A DNA stretch of 64,000 nucleotides, taken from NCBI RefSeq assembly GCF_021404545.1, contig NZ_JAAWWD010000001.1, positions 175,843 to 239,842 of the forward strand, given 5' to 3'. The notes beneath the pieces were generated by a model. The model ran no database searches, was not told the origin of the DNA, and saw nothing but the letters and a program-made list of their open reading frames with translations. Positions 24,574 to 34,551 of the stretch are shown piece after piece; position 1 is the first letter of the stretch, and each line of letters opens with the position of its first letter. The stretch comes from Aestuariivita sp. (lineage in GTDB: Bacteria; Pseudomonadota; Alphaproteobacteria; Rhodobacterales; Rhodobacteraceae). A program made the translations under genes and the position numbers.

Positions 24574-25932
24574 ATGATGACCACACCTGCCAAACCCGAT
24601 ACCGCAAAGCCGCTTTTCGCCGATCACGGCTGCGCGCCGGCTGCGCCCGAGCGTTTCGCCAATTCCGACAATATCGAGATCACACCGGAGTATGAGGGCT
24701 TTAACCAGCACAACGACATGTTCAGCCGGGGCCTGTGGGACAGCAAATTCGCCACCCGGATCACCATGCGGTTCTATCGGTCCTTCGTGAAACCCAAGGA
24801 ACGCGTGCGCGACGAAGAAGGCTTCGCCCAGGAGGATTTCGCCCTGCGCAACGGCCCCTGGGTGGTGACCGAGATGTTTGCCGAAATGCAAAAAGCGAAA
24901 GATCGGCGCGACGGGTTCACGGATGATTTCACCCCGCATCTGCCGCCCAAGGTCGAACCCGCCGATATGGGCGATCCCAAATCAGCCGCCAAACGGGTCA
25001 AGAAAACGGCCCGGATCTATGGCGCCGATCTGGTGGGCATCACCGCCTATGATCCGCGCTGGACCTACCGGTCGAAATTTAGCGGTCGCACGATGTCATC
25101 AAAACCGGTCGAGATCCCCGAGGGCATCACAAATGTGATCGTCGTGGGCAAATCCATGCAATACGATCTGGTGCGCATGTCGCCCACAGCCACCGCCGCG
25201 ACCTCGGCCGCGGCGGGCTATGCCGAGGATGCGGTGACGCTTTTGGCGCTGGCCCAGTACATTCGCAGCCTGGGTTATCAGGCGATTGCCAATCAGAACG
25301 ACACCAATCTGGCCATTCCCTATGCGATCCAGGCGGGTCTGGGCGAATATGGCCGCAACGGGCTCTGCATCACCAGGGAATTCGGACCCCGTGTCCGCTT
25401 TGGCCGCATCCTGACCGACATGCCGCTGGCCCATGACACGCCTCTCTCGTTCGGGGTGGAACAGACCTGCGAGATCTGCCGCCGCTGCGCCAATAACTGC
25501 CCGCCGCAGGCCATCGACCACGGGCCGCCCAGCACCTACACCTTCAACCAGTCCAACATCAAAGGGATCAAGAAATGGACCACCGACGGTGAGAAGTGTT
25601 TCAAGTTCTGGGTCCTCAAGGGCAGCGATTGCGCCAATTGCATTCGCACCTGCCCCTATAACAAGGATTATACGCGGCTCTGGTCCAAGATCATGCGTCG
25701 CCTGCTGGCCACACCCCTGCGTCGGCTGGCGCTGATCCTCGATGACAAGATGCGCCTGCACGACCAGATCAAACCATCCAGTTGGTGGCGCTCGGAAAAC
25801 GGCCGGTTCGAGGTGTTGGAAAAAGCCAAGGATCACGCGCCGATGCCCGACCTAAAGGCGCAACAGGATCGGGTGAAGGCGATCCGGGACGCGCGGAAGG
25901 AAAAAGAAGCGCAAGAGGCCCAAGCGCAGTAA
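24574..25932 (+). CDS. Reductive dehalogenase-domain protein, third of three
   Basis: 452 residues and the most RdhA-like of the three. A roughly 130-residue N-terminal part, absent from the other two, precedes YGADLVGITAYDPRW. QAGLGEYGRNGLCITREFG at 253-271 matches the RdhA core. Cysteines 299, 302, 305 and 309 and then 342, 353, 356 and 360 (KCFKFW, then DCANCIRTCPYNK) follow the RdhA double-cluster pattern. It lacks the TAT signal of respiratory enzymes and the reductase fusion of catabolic ones such as NpRdhA, so an external electron donor is needed. The tail is charged and helical. Activity (dehalogenation or other cobalamin-dependent reduction) is unproven. Confidence 0.82.
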   Translation: MMTTPAKPDTAKPLFADHGCAPAAPERFANSDNIEITPEYEGFNQHNDMFSRGLWDSKFATRITMRFYRSFVKPKERVRDEEGFAQEDFALRNGPWVVTEMFAEMQKAKDRRDGFTDDFTPHLPPKVEPADMGDPKSAAKRVKKTARIYGADLVGITAYDPRWTYRSKFSGRTMSSKPVEIPEGITNVIVVGKSMQYDLVRMSPTATAATSAAAGYAEDAVTLLALAQYIRSLGYQAIANQNDTNLAIPYAIQAGLGEYGRNGLCITREFGPRVRFGRILTDMPLAHDTPLSFGVEQTCEICRRCANNCPPQAIDHGPPSTYTFNQSNIKGIKKWTTDGEKCFKFWVLKGSDCANCIRTCPYNKDYTRLWSKIMRRLLATPLRRLALILDDKMRLHDQIKPSSWWRSENGRFEVLEKAKDHAPMPDLKAQQDRVKAIRDARKEKEAQEAQAQ

Positions 25933-26191
25933 CGCAGACTGGCGCGCAGCTCGGCCCGTCTCTCCCGCTGTGGTCGGTTCGGTTACCAATCCGCGCGCAG
26001 CACGCGGTCCGCTCAGCGGTGCCCTTGCGGCCGTCAACCGGCCCCTCACGATAGAATGGCAAGACCCTTCATCCTAACCATAGGGTATCTCGAACCGCAG
26101 TCACACCAGCGGTACCCGCCGGGGCGCACAGACCGAACGTCACCTTATCGATAATGACGGCCTGCGATTCCCGCGTGGTGCCGGGTCGATG

Positions 26192-28486
26192 CTAAGCGCG
26201 AATGGTTTCCTGCGCGCGCTCTTGCAGGCGATACGCCTGATCGCGCCCGGCCAGATAGGGATCTGGCCAGTTCGCCTGGGTATCCCCCAGTTCCACCGCG
26301 CGGTGCAAGGTCCAGTAAGGATCGCTCAGATGCGGGCGGGCCAGACAGACCAGATCGGCGCGCCCGGCCATCAGGATCGAATTGGCGTGATCGGCCTCAT
26401 AGATGTTGCCGACCGCCATGGTGGGAATGTCCAGCTCGTTCCGGATGAGGTTGGAGAACGGCGTCTGGAACATGCGGCCATAGACCGGCTGCGCGTCCTC
26501 GCTGGTCTGCCCGGCCGAGACGTCGATGATGTCCGCGCCCGCTTCGTGGAACATCCGGGCCACCTCTACCGCGTCAGCGGGTGTGATGCCGTCCTCGCCC
26601 ATCCAGTCATGGGCCGAGATCCGCACAGACATCGGCCTTTCCCCAGGCCAGGCTGCACGCATTGCCCGCATCACCTCCAGAGGAAATCGCATCCGGTTGT
26701 CCAAAGACCCGCCATAGTCATCGCCCCGTACATTCGACAGTGGCGAGATAAAGGACGAGATGAGATACCCATGCGCTGCATGCAGCTCGATCATGTCAAA
26801 GCCCGCGCGCGCCGCCATCTGCGTTGAAGCCACGAATTGATCGCGCACCGCGTCCATCTCGGCCCGTGTGATCTCACGTGGGGTGATGTTGCGGTCGGTC
26901 CATGGAATGGCGGAGGCCGACACGATCTCCCAATTGCCATCGGCCAAGGGCGCGTCCATCTCCTCCCAGCCCAGCTGGGTCGAGCCCTTGCGCCCGGAAT
27001 GACCGATCTGGCAGCAAATCTTTGCGTCGGTTTCCGCGTGGACGAAACCGGTCAGGCGCGCCCATGCCGCCTCATGCTCGGGCGCGTAAAGGCCGGTGCA
27101 GCCGGGCGTGATCCGCCCTTTGGGCGAGACACAGCTCATCTCGGTATAAACCAGGCCCGCGCCGCCTTTGGCCCGTTCGGCGTAATGCACGAAATGCCAA
27201 TCGGTGGGGCGCCCATCCACGGCCTTGTATTGGGCCATGGGCGAGACGACGATGCGATTGGCCAGCGTCATCTCGCGCAGCTTGAACGGGGCGAACATTG
27301 GCGCGCGCACTGGCGCATCCGCCGACACACCGGCCTGGGTCTGAAACCAGCGTTCCGCGGTCTCGACCCATGCGGGATCGCGTAGGCGCAGGTTCTCATG
27401 GCTGATCCGCTGAGACCGGGTCAGCAGGTTATAGTTGAACTGCACCGGATCCTGATCGAGATAGCGTTCCACCTGCTCAAACCACTCCAGCGAGTTGCGC
27501 GCCGCCGATTGCAGGCGCAAAACCTCAAGCCGCCGCTCCTCCTGATAACGCTGGAACGCCTTTTCCATGGTCGGTTCGGACTGCAGATAATTGGCCAGCG
27601 CAATCGCACTGTCAAAGGCCAGCCGCGACCCCGACCCTATCGAGAAATGGCCGGTCGCCGCCGCATCCCCCATCAGGACCACATTGCCATTATACCACGT
27701 TTCGCAAATCACCCGGGGGAAGTTCATCCACACGGCAGAACCGCGCAGGTGATCCGCGTTCGACATCAGATCGTGCCCGCCCAGATACTTGGCAAACACT
27801 CTTTGGCAAGTGGCGACCGTCTCTTGCTTGGACATGTCGGCAAAGCCCCACGCGTCCCATGTGGGTTGCAGGCATTCCACGATGAAGGTCGCTGTGTCTT
27901 CGTCAAACTGATAAACATGCGCCCACATCCAACCATGTTCGGTCTTTTCAAAGATAAAGGTGAACGCGTCGTCGAATTTCTGATGCGTGCCCAACCAGAT
28001 GAATTTGCACAGCCGGGTGTCGATATCGGGCTTGTAGATTTCCTGGTACTCGGTCCGCACGGCTGAGTTGATCCCGTCAGAGGCGACAACCAGGTCATAA
28101 TCCCGGCGATAGGCCTCGGCGGTCTTGAACTCCGTCTCGAGTTGCAGGTTTACGCCCAGCTGCCGCGCCCGCTGCTGAAGCAGGATCAGCATCTGCTTGC
28201 GCCCGATACCGGCAAACCCGTGCCCGCCCGACACTGTGCGTACACCGTTATGCTCTATCGCGATATCGTCCCAATAGGCAAAGTGATCGCGAATGGCCTG
28301 GGCGCTCTTGGGATCGTTCTCCTGCATCTGCTCCAACGCATCGTCAGACAGGACAACCCCCCAGCCAAAAGTGTCGTTGGCGCGGTTGCGTTCCAGGACC
28401 GTTACATCGTGGTCCGGATCGCGCAATTTCATGCTGATCGCAAAGTAGAGGCCCGCTGGCCCGCCGCCCAGGCACATGATTTTCAT
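26192..28486 (-). CDS. Bifunctional aromatic-CoA monooxygenase/reductase (salicylyl-CoA 5-hydroxylase or 2-aminobenzoyl-CoA monooxygenase type)
   Basis: 764 residues, two fused enzymes. Residues 1-390 are a FAD monooxygenase (GGGPAGL at 7-13; [18 protein letters not shown] for FAD binding). Residues about 395-764 are an old-yellow-enzyme domain ([28 protein letters not shown]). This fusion is known as 2-aminobenzoyl-CoA monooxygenase/reductase and as salicylyl-CoA 5-hydroxylase; sequence alone does not separate them. The first links to kynureninase (44472) and the CoA ligase (50846), the second to gentisate dioxygenase (16837). ATG 28486 has GGAG 8 nt upstream; ATG 28492 and GTG 28495 sit too close to it. 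A 14-bp operator box lies 63 bp upstream. The 259-bp gap to 25932 shows nothing recognisable. Confidence 0.92.
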   Translation of the reverse strand: MKIMCLGGGPAGLYFAISMKLRDPDHDVTVLERNRANDTFGWGVVLSDDALEQMQENDPKSAQAIRDHFAYWDDIAIEHNGVRTVSGGHGFAGIGRKQMLILLQQRARQLGVNLQLETEFKTAEAYRRDYDLVVASDGINSAVRTEYQEIYKPDIDTRLCKFIWLGTHQKFDDAFTFIFEKTEHGWMWAHVYQFDEDTATFIVECLQPTWDAWGFADMSKQETVATCQRVFAKYLGGHDLMSNADHLRGSAVWMNFPRVICETWYNGNVVLMGDAAATGHFSIGSGSRLAFDSAIALANYLQSEPTMEKAFQRYQEERRLEVLRLQSAARNSLEWFEQVERYLDQDPVQFNYNLLTRSQRISHENLRLRDPAWVETAERWFQTQAGVSADAPVRAPMFAPFKLREMTLANRIVVSPMAQYKAVDGRPTDWHFVHYAERAKGGAGLVYTEMSCVSPKGRITPGCTGLYAPEHEAAWARLTGFVHAETDAKICCQIGHSGRKGSTQLGWEEMDAPLADGNWEIVSASAIPWTDRNITPREITRAEMDAVRDQFVASTQMAARAGFDMIELHAAHGYLISSFISPLSNVRGDDYGGSLDNRMRFPLEVMRAMRAAWPGERPMSVRISAHDWMGEDGITPADAVEVARMFHEAGADIIDVSAGQTSEDAQPVYGRMFQTPFSNLIRNELDIPTMAVGNIYEADHANSILMAGRADLVCLARPHLSDPYWTLHRAVELGDTQANWPDPYLAGRDQAYRLQERAQETIRA

Positions 28487-28548
28487 GATCATCACTCCAT
28501 CTATGGCGTCGCGCGTTTATGAAAAACTCTAGGGGGTCGATGAATTTA

Positions 28549-28562
28549 TTTCAAGCTTGAAA
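28549..28562. promoter_or_regulatory. Operator box B, TTTCAAGCTTGAAA
   Basis: Perfect 14-bp palindrome upstream of the aromatic-CoA monooxygenase gene; its core is identical to the box at 21818. A half-site CTTGAAA follows at about 28570. It is placed to overlap the promoter of the minus-strand gene. Confidence 0.7.
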
Positions 28563-28777
28563 ATTTATACTTGAAACAATTAGAGTGTCACAAGCATCCC
28601 CTCCTTCGCTTGACAGCAAAGTGTCCGTGACCGTACCCCTTGTGTCATGGGCCGATGCTGCCTGCCGCTCGCACATATGGTCAAAGCATCCTGATGTTCC
28701 TCGCATGATGCCCCCTGACTGGCGATGGATCGGCAACGCGAGCACCGAGACGGCTTCGCCAGCGTCAAGAGGACCCT

Positions 28778-29311
28778 ATGCAAACCATCACCCAAGCCAA
28801 AGCACAGGCCAAGCGGCTGCGCGCCGCACTGGCCAAACGCGACATTGATCTGCCCCACACAACCACCCTTGAACTCATCGCCGAAGGGCTGGGGTTCAAG
28901 GATTGGAACACCGCCGCCGCCAGCCTCGATCCCGGGCACGCCACCGATATCGTGTTTGAAAAGACCATCCCGATCCTGCGGATTTTCGACGAGGGGAAAG
29001 CACGTGAGTTCTATTGTGATTTTCTGGGTTTTTCGGTTGTGTTCGAGCATCGGTTCGCCGCCGACCTGCCTCTCTATCTGGGCATCGGGCGCGCGGACGT
29101 GCAGCTGCACCTGTCCGAACATCACGGTGATGCCAGCCCCGGCGCAACCGTTTTCGTGCCCATGCGGGGCATTGCCAGGTTCCATGCCGAATTGACGGCG
29201 AAACGTTATAACTACGGGCGACCGGGGTTGGAAGCGCAGCCCTGGGGCGAACAGGTTGAGGTTCACGACCCCTTTGGAAACCGGCTGCGGTTCTGTCAGC
29301 AATCGGCCTGA
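28778..29311 (+). CDS. Glyoxalase/bleomycin-resistance (VOC) family protein with N-terminal helical domain
   Basis: 177 residues. The N-terminal helical segment (residues 1-55, with LELIAEGLGFKDWNTAAA) is the glyoxalase-superfamily extension; the rest is a VOC domain (PILRIFDEGKAREFYCDFLGF through VHDPFGNRLRF). VOC members bind metals or small toxic ligands; the carboxylate in VEVHDPFGNRLRF is at the usual ligand position. Possible roles are antibiotic binding or a small ring-opening or isomerase reaction. It is a single gene convergent with the thioesterase (22 bp). Its upstream 170 bp have a TTGACA at 28610 but no clear -10. Confidence 0.85.
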   Translation: MQTITQAKAQAKRLRAALAKRDIDLPHTTTLELIAEGLGFKDWNTAAASLDPGHATDIVFEKTIPILRIFDEGKAREFYCDFLGFSVVFEHRFAADLPLYLGIGRADVQLHLSEHHGDASPGATVFVPMRGIARFHAELTAKRYNYGRPGLEAQPWGEQVEVHDPFGNRLRFCQQSA

Positions 29312-29333
29312 GACGCATAAATCCGAGCCTCGC

Positions 29334-29756
29334 TCAGCCGACAGCACGGCCCGGTGCGTCGGTCACGAGCGATTGCAGGATCTCGCGCAGCGCATCGGGC
29401 CACGGCGTCGACGTGCCAGCCCGGTCGGTCAGAACCAGCGTCGATTGTGCGCGAAACCGCAGCTCATCGGCGCAATGGCAGGCGTATCCAACTGTCAGGC
29501 TCGACCGGCCCACGCGTTGAATATCAAGGGTTATCTCCAGATCATCACCCAATCGGCTGGGGGCCGCAAAAGTCGCCTCGATCTGGGCCGTGGGCACCCC
29601 GTTCTCTGCCTGCACCTGGGCAAAGGAGAAGCCCAAGACCTCCTCGAAAAACGCTTCGACCGTGTCATTCGTCATCTCGAAATAGCGCGGATAGAAGACG
29701 ATCCCGGCCGGATCGCAGTGTTTGAACTTCACCTTCTGGCGATAGATAAATGCCAT
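29334..29756 (-). CDS. Acyl-CoA thioesterase, 4-hydroxybenzoyl-CoA thioesterase-like hotdog fold
   Basis: 140 residues. The signature FKHCDPAGIVFYPRYFEMTND contains the aspartate of the 4-hydroxybenzoyl-CoA thioesterase active site (Asp in HCDPAGIV). It would release free acid from an aromatic or ring-cleaved CoA ester, for example gentisyl-CoA or salicylyl-CoA. ATG 29756 lies 2 bp after the stop of livF, which decides the start. It is the last gene of the Liv-type importer operon, linking uptake to CoA-ester metabolism. Confidence 0.9.
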   Translation of the reverse strand: MAFIYRQKVKFKHCDPAGIVFYPRYFEMTNDTVEAFFEEVLGFSFAQVQAENGVPTAQIEATFAAPSRLGDDLEITLDIQRVGRSSLTVGYACHCADELRFRAQSTLVLTDRAGTSTPWPDALREILQSLVTDAPGRAVG

Positions 29757-29758
29757 GA

Positions 29759-30448
29759 TCAGACCCCGAGATACCTGTCTTTGACGTCTGCCGACAGATC
29801 CGCGATACCGCCTTGCCAGACCGAGCTGCCGCGTTCGAGAATGACGACGCCATCGGCGATCTGCCGCAGCTCGGCGATGGATTTGTCCACCACCAGGATC
29901 GAGAGGCCCGTCTGCCGTTTCAGCGTGGCGATCGCGGTCCAGATTTCCTGACGCACCACCGGCGCCAACCCTTCGGTTGCCTCGTCCAGGATCAAAAGAC
30001 GCGGATTGGTCATCAACGCGCGCCCGATGGACAACATCTGCTGCTCGCCGCCCGACAGCGATGCGGCCATCTGATCGCTGCGCTCTTTTAGCCGGGGGAA
30101 AAGCCCATGCACCTTGCCCAGATCCCATTCCCCGGGCCGGGCCGAGGCGATGAGGTTCTCGCCAACAGTCAGATTGGGAAAACACCGCCGCCCTTCGGGC
30201 ACCAGACCGATCCCGCGCCGGGCGGCGCGATGGGCGGGCAGGTTGGCGATATCCTCACCCGCGAATGTCACGCGCCCTTCAGGGTTCTTCAGCAGGCGGC
30301 AGATCACCTTGATTGTGGTCGACTTGCCCATCCCGTTGCGCCCCATCAGCGCGATCACCTCGCCTTCGCCAATCGTCAGATCAACCCCGAAGAGCGCCGG
30401 TGTCGCGCCATAGATGGCAGTGACCGCTTCGAGTTCCAGCAGGCTCAT
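29759..30448 (-). CDS. livF: Branched-chain-type ABC transporter ATPase, LivF
   Basis: 229 residues, complete nucleotide-binding subunit: Walker A GRNGMGKST, signature LSGGEQQMLSIGRALM and Walker B LLILDEATEGLAP. It pairs with LivG. Liv-type importers in aromatic catabolic clusters often carry aromatic acids rather than amino acids; that applies here by inference. The gene overlaps livG by 4 bp and precedes the thioesterase. Confidence 0.93.
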   Translation of the reverse strand: MSLLELEAVTAIYGATPALFGVDLTIGEGEVIALMGRNGMGKSTTIKVICRLLKNPEGRVTFAGEDIANLPAHRAARRGIGLVPEGRRCFPNLTVGENLIASARPGEWDLGKVHGLFPRLKERSDQMAASLSGGEQQMLSIGRALMTNPRLLILDEATEGLAPVVRQEIWTAIATLKRQTGLSILVVDKSIAELRQIADGVVILERGSSVWQGGIADLSADVKDRYLGV

Positions 30449-31200
30449 GACGCGTCCTCCTCGCCCAGATAGGCCAGCTGAACTTCTGGATTGGCGCGGA
30501 TCTCCTCGACGCTGCCGGTCGCGATGATCTTGCCATAAACCAGGACGCTGATCCGGTCGGCCAGCGCAAAGACCGCGTCCATGTCATGTTCCACCAGCAG
30601 GATCGGCGCCTCGTGTTTGAGCTCACGCAGAAACGCGGTCAGTCGTTTCGACCCGCCACCGCCCATGCCGGCCATCGGTTCGTCCATCATGAATGCCTTG
30701 GGCGAGAGGGTCAGGGCAACCGCAACCTCAAGCTGGCGCCGCTGACCATGCGACAGCTCGGCGGTGATCGTCTGGGCGTGGTCGGTCAGCTTGACCTGCT
30801 CCAACGCGGCATGCGCCCGTGCAAGCAGCGCCTTGTCCTTCATCGCGGGCCGAAAGAACCGGAACGCACCGCCGCTTTGCCCGACGGCTCCCAGCACCGC
30901 GTTTTCCAAAACAGTGTACTCCATCGCCAGAGCCGAGATCTGGAACGTGCGCGCCAGCCCCAGCCGCGCGCGCTCGACCGTCGACAGCGCGCTGACGTCC
31001 CGGCCCAGGAAATGGACAGCACCGCTGTCGGGTTTCATGCCCCCCGCGATCTGTTTGATCAGCGTCGACTTGCCCGCCCCGTTGGGACCGATCAGCGCGT
31101 GGATTTCACCCGGATAGAGATCGAGCGTTATGCCATCGCTGGCCTTTAACGCGCCAAAGGATTTGTGCACGTCCACCACATTTAGGATCGGATCAGGCAT
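30445..31200 (-). CDS. livG: Branched-chain-type ABC transporter ATPase, LivG
   Basis: 251 residues. Walker A GPNGAGKST; a LivG-type signature in which LSHGQRR replaces LSGGQ; Walker B FMMDEPMAGMG. The long loop between these motifs is typical of LivG. It overlaps livM by 8 bp and livF by 4 bp. No defects seen. Confidence 0.93.
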   Translation of the reverse strand: MPDPILNVVDVHKSFGALKASDGITLDLYPGEIHALIGPNGAGKSTLIKQIAGGMKPDSGAVHFLGRDVSALSTVERARLGLARTFQISALAMEYTVLENAVLGAVGQSGGAFRFFRPAMKDKALLARAHAALEQVKLTDHAQTITAELSHGQRRQLEVAVALTLSPKAFMMDEPMAGMGGGGSKRLTAFLRELKHEAPILLVEHDMDAVFALADRISVLVYGKIIATGSVEEIRANPEVQLAYLGEEDAS

Positions 31201-32176
31201 GCCGACGCTCCTTCTTCGACAGCGTCCCGATCAGGCCGCCATGGGCAAAAAGCACCACGAACAACAGGATCGCGCCCAGATAGATGTGCCAGTATTCCGA
31301 CAGCCCCCCCAGATAATGCTCCAGCACGATGAACAACGCTGCCCCCGCCACCGGACCATAAAGCCGCGCAACACCGCCGAGGATGATAAAGATCATAATT
31401 TCGCCACTGGTGTGCCAGCTGAACATCGTCGGGCTGACGAACCGGTTGAGATCGGCAAAAAGCGCCCCCGCCAGCCCGGTGATCGCGCCCGAGATCACAA
31501 AGGCCACCAGCCGCAGCCGATAGGTGTTGATGCCGACTGTCTGTGCCCGCTCGGTGTTCTGGCGCGCGCCGGCCAGCGCCAGCCCGAAGGGCGAATTGTT
31601 CAGCCGCGAGACAAACAACAGGGCCAGCATTAGGATCACATAACAGATCCCAAAGAACTGTATCGGATCCAGCGTGTTGAGCCCGGGAAACTGGTTGCGC
31701 ACATAAATCGACAGGCCGTCTTCACCGCCATAGGCAGGCCAGCTGATGGTGAAGTAGTAAAACATCTGCCCGAAGGCGAGCGTGACCATAATGAAGTAAA
31801 CGCCCGACGTCCTGAGCGAGAGCGCCCCGACCACCAGCGCCACCAGCGCGCTGGCGATCATCGCCACCAGCCAGATCACCGGCATTGAGTTGGTCCCCTC
31901 GATCAGGAACGGCACCTCCATCAGGGGGGTAAAGCTTTGTGCGTGACTGGCCAGGATGCCCATCGAGTAGCCTCCGACGCCAAAGAAAGTGGCGTGACCG
32001 AAACTCACCAACCCTCCTTGCCCCAGCGCCAGGTTCAGACCCACCGCCGCCAGAGCAAGAATGGCCACCTTGGTCGCAAGGGTGATGAAAAACGGCTCGT
32101 CCAGAAAAAGCGCCGCCACCGGCACCAACAGCAGCAGGCTCGCGATCACGATATTCAGCGTGGATTCTCGCAACAC
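31193..32176 (-). CDS. livM: Branched-chain-type ABC transporter permease, LivM
   Basis: 327 residues from GTG 32176, with about nine hydrophobic segments and the motifs GLNLALGQGGLVSFGHATFF and GALSLRTSGVYFIMVTLAFGQ of LivM permeases. I prefer GTG 32176 because GGGAG lies 8 nt upstream and it follows the livH stop by 1 bp; TTG 32191 and GTG 32185 are alternatives that overlap livH. The C-terminus carries a cytoplasmic basic tail (SKKERRHA). Confidence 0.88.
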   Translation of the reverse strand: MLRESTLNIVIASLLLLVPVAALFLDEPFFITLATKVAILALAAVGLNLALGQGGLVSFGHATFFGVGGYSMGILASHAQSFTPLMEVPFLIEGTNSMPVIWLVAMIASALVALVVGALSLRTSGVYFIMVTLAFGQMFYYFTISWPAYGGEDGLSIYVRNQFPGLNTLDPIQFFGICYVILMLALLFVSRLNNSPFGLALAGARQNTERAQTVGINTYRLRLVAFVISGAITGLAGALFADLNRFVSPTMFSWHTSGEIMIFIILGGVARLYGPVAGAALFIVLEHYLGGLSEYWHIYLGAILLFVVLFAHGGLIGTLSKKERRHA

Positions 32177-32177
32177 G

Positions 32178-33095
32178 TCAGGCACTCCCAAAGAGGCCGT
32201 TGGGCTTGAAGATCAAGACCCCCGCCATCAGCACATAAATCAGCATCGATGCCAGCGCGGAGCCGACGGTGTTTGCCGCCGACGCATCCATGAAGGTGGT
32301 GAACGCCCAAGGCAGCATGGTCCGGCCCAGCGTATCGGTCAGCCCCACCAGAATGGCCCCCGCCAGCGCGCCCTTGATCGACCCGATGCCGCCGATCACG
32401 ATGACCACGAAGGCCAGGATCAGAACCGGCTCGCCCATCCCGACCTCGACCGACTGGATGGCGCCCACCAATGCGCCGGAAAGGCCAGCCAGCGCCGCCC
32501 CCAGCGCAAAAACCAGCGTATAAAGGACCGAGATATCGACGCCCAGCGCTCCGATCATCTCCCGATCGCTTTCGCCCGCGCGGATCCGCATGCCGACCCG
32601 GGTTTTCGAGATCAGCAGGAACAGCGCCGCCGCCACCACCAGGCCAATCACGATGATCGTCAGCCGGTACAGCGAATATTGAATGCCCCCCGGCAGCATC
32701 ACGGTACCCGACAGCGCGTCCGGAATATCGAGGAACAGCGGAAAAGAGCCAAAGACCCAGCGCGTCGCCTCGGAAAAGACCAGGATCAGGGCAAAGGTGG
32801 CCAGAACCTGATCCAGATGATCGCGATCATAAAGACGCCTGATGATCGTCAGCTCGATCAGCGCGCCAAACGCCGCCGCCGCCGCCAGGCTGGCAATCAG
32901 GGCCAGCACGAACGATCCCGACCAGGCCGCGACCGCCGCCGCCGCAAACGCACCCACCATGTAAAGAGAGCCATGCGCCAGGTTGATCAGGCCCATCACG
33001 CCAAAGATCAGCGTCAGACCGGCGGCCATCAAAAAAAGCATCACACCGAACTGAAGCCCGTTCAGGACCTGCTCGACCAGAAGTATAAGTGACAT
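32178..33095 (-). CDS. livH: Branched-chain-type ABC transporter permease, LivH
   Basis: 305 residues, about eight transmembrane segments. The family pattern LNGLQFGVMLFLMAAGLTLIFG with MGLINLAHGSLYMVGAF is clear. ATG 33095 is preferred over an extension to 33146, which adds a non-conserved arginine-rich leader lying in the 66-bp gap after the binding-protein gene. It forms the membrane channel with LivM. Confidence 0.92.
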   Translation of the reverse strand: MSLILLVEQVLNGLQFGVMLFLMAAGLTLIFGVMGLINLAHGSLYMVGAFAAAAVAAWSGSFVLALIASLAAAAAFGALIELTIIRRLYDRDHLDQVLATFALILVFSEATRWVFGSFPLFLDIPDALSGTVMLPGGIQYSLYRLTIIVIGLVVAAALFLLISKTRVGMRIRAGESDREMIGALGVDISVLYTLVFALGAALAGLSGALVGAIQSVEVGMGEPVLILAFVVIVIGGIGSIKGALAGAILVGLTDTLGRTMLPWAFTTFMDASAANTVGSALASMLIYVLMAGVLIFKPNGLFGSA

Positions 33096-33161
33096 TCGAT
33101 CCCTGCCCCGGAAAAACAGGCCGGAAACACGTGGGCTTCCGGCCATACAGTCAATGTCGGA

Positions 33162-34334
33162 TCACAATCCACACTCGCTCGCATAGACGTCCTGGTGATC
33201 CGTCAGGGAGGTGCCGACGATCCTGTTGGTGAAGACTTCCCCCTCCTGGATAACTTCGCGGACATAGATGTCCTGGATCGGATGTTGGTTGTTGCCGAAC
33301 TCGAAATCCCCCCGGGTGGAGCTGAAATCCGCCTCAAGCAGGGCCGCGCGGAAGGCATCGGCATCCTGTACATCGGCCTTGGACAGCGCGCTGAGGATCA
33401 GGTTGGCACTGTCAAAGGACTGCGACGCATAAAGCGACGGCAGACGTCCGAACGCCGCCTCAAAGCTTTCGACGAAAGCCTTGTTGGTCGGGTTGTCGAT
33501 GTCCTTGCTCCATTGCGAGGTGTTCTTCACTCCCAGCGCCGCATCGCCCACCGCCTGCAAGATCCCCTGATCGAAGCTGAAGGCGGGTCCCACCACGGGC
33601 AGGTCGATGCCGCTATCGGCGTATTGTTTCAGGAATGAAATCCCCATGCCACCGGGCAGAAAGAAAAAGATGCTATCGGCACCCGAGGCGCGGATCTGCG
33701 CGATCTCGGCGGCGTAATCGGTCTGACCCAACCGGGTGTAAAGTTCGCCCGCCAGCTCGCCCTCATACATCCGCTTGAACCCGGTCAGCGCGTCCTGCCC
33801 CGCCGGATAGTTGGGTGCGAGGATGAACGCGTTCTGATATCCCGCGCTGGTGGTATAGGCGCCCGCCGCCTCGTGCAGGTTGTCGTTCTGCCAGGCCACA
33901 TTGAAGTATTTCTCATGACATCCGCGCCCGGCCAACTGGGTCGGTCCGGCATTGGGCGAGACATAGAATTTACCCTGCGCCGTCGCACTGGGCACAACCG
34001 CCAGGGCAAGATTGGACCAGATGATCCCGGTCAACAGATCCACCTTGTCGGACTGGATCAGCTTGTCCGAAAGCTGGACCGCCAGATCCGGCTGGCGCTG
34101 ATCGTCGACGATCACAACTTCGACATTCTCGTTGCCCGCCTGGTCGATGGCGAGCATGAAGCCGTCGCGGATATCGGCGCCGATGCCTGCACCGCCTCCC
34201 GTTAATGTCGTGATCATGCCAATCTTGATCGCGTTGCCATCCTCGGCCATCGCCGCCATGGGCAGGGTCGTGGCCAGAAGGGTCGCCGCCGCAATCCCCT
34301 TGAGTTTTGAAACACCTTGTCCTGTTGGTCGCAT
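33162..34334 (-). CDS. ABC transporter substrate-binding protein, LivK/aromatic-acid type
   Basis: 390 residues. A signal peptide (about residues 1-31, hydrophobic AAATLLATTLPMAAMA, cleavage near A-ED) precedes a type I periplasmic binding fold starting IKIGMITTLTGGGAG. The cysteine-containing GRGCHEKYFNVAWQND is typical of this class. Ribosome site GGAGAACAAAG precedes ATG 34334. It heads the Liv operon, with box C (34500-34512) about 165 bp upstream. The ligand may be an aromatic acid given the context (thioesterase, monooxygenase and cyclase nearby); the sequence does not tell. Confidence 0.9.
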   Translation of the reverse strand: MRPTGQGVSKLKGIAAATLLATTLPMAAMAEDGNAIKIGMITTLTGGGAGIGADIRDGFMLAIDQAGNENVEVVIVDDQRQPDLAVQLSDKLIQSDKVDLLTGIIWSNLALAVVPSATAQGKFYVSPNAGPTQLAGRGCHEKYFNVAWQNDNLHEAAGAYTTSAGYQNAFILAPNYPAGQDALTGFKRMYEGELAGELYTRLGQTDYAAEIAQIRASGADSIFFFLPGGMGISFLKQYADSGIDLPVVGPAFSFDQGILQAVGDAALGVKNTSQWSKDIDNPTNKAFVESFEAAFGRLPSLYASQSFDSANLILSALSKADVQDADAFRAALLEADFSSTRGDFEFGNNQHPIQDIYVREVIQEGEVFTNRIVGTSLTDHQDVYASECGL

Positions 34335-34499
34335 TCTTTGTTCTCCATGCTGTTGCTGGTCTGCGCTTTTGAGACTGCGCAGTACGACTGGAGCTTACAG
34401 TGCTTTTCCAGTTTTCTCCCAGCAGTGAATTCAGCCAGATGCCCGTTTTCCCAGGCTTGATGAGGCCGCCATCCTTGAAACGCTAGCCGAGGACGTTTT

Positions 34500-34512
34500 T
34501 TGCTTCAAGCAA
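34500..34512. promoter_or_regulatory. Operator box C variant, TTGCTTCAAGCAA
   Basis: Perfect 6-bp arms TTGCTT and AAGCAA around a central C, upstream of the ABC binding-protein gene. It shares the half-site CTTCAAG with the other boxes but has a different symmetry centre. It may be a related binding site or a coincidence. Confidence 0.4.
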
Positions 34513-34551
34513 TAATGTTTTGACCTTAAAGTTTAGCGGGGACCTCGACGA

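Noticed and set aside
32061..33092. 343-residue open frame on the plus strand
   Set aside because: Antisense to livH; Gln/Arg/His-rich composition and no domain. livH has normal motifs and spacing.
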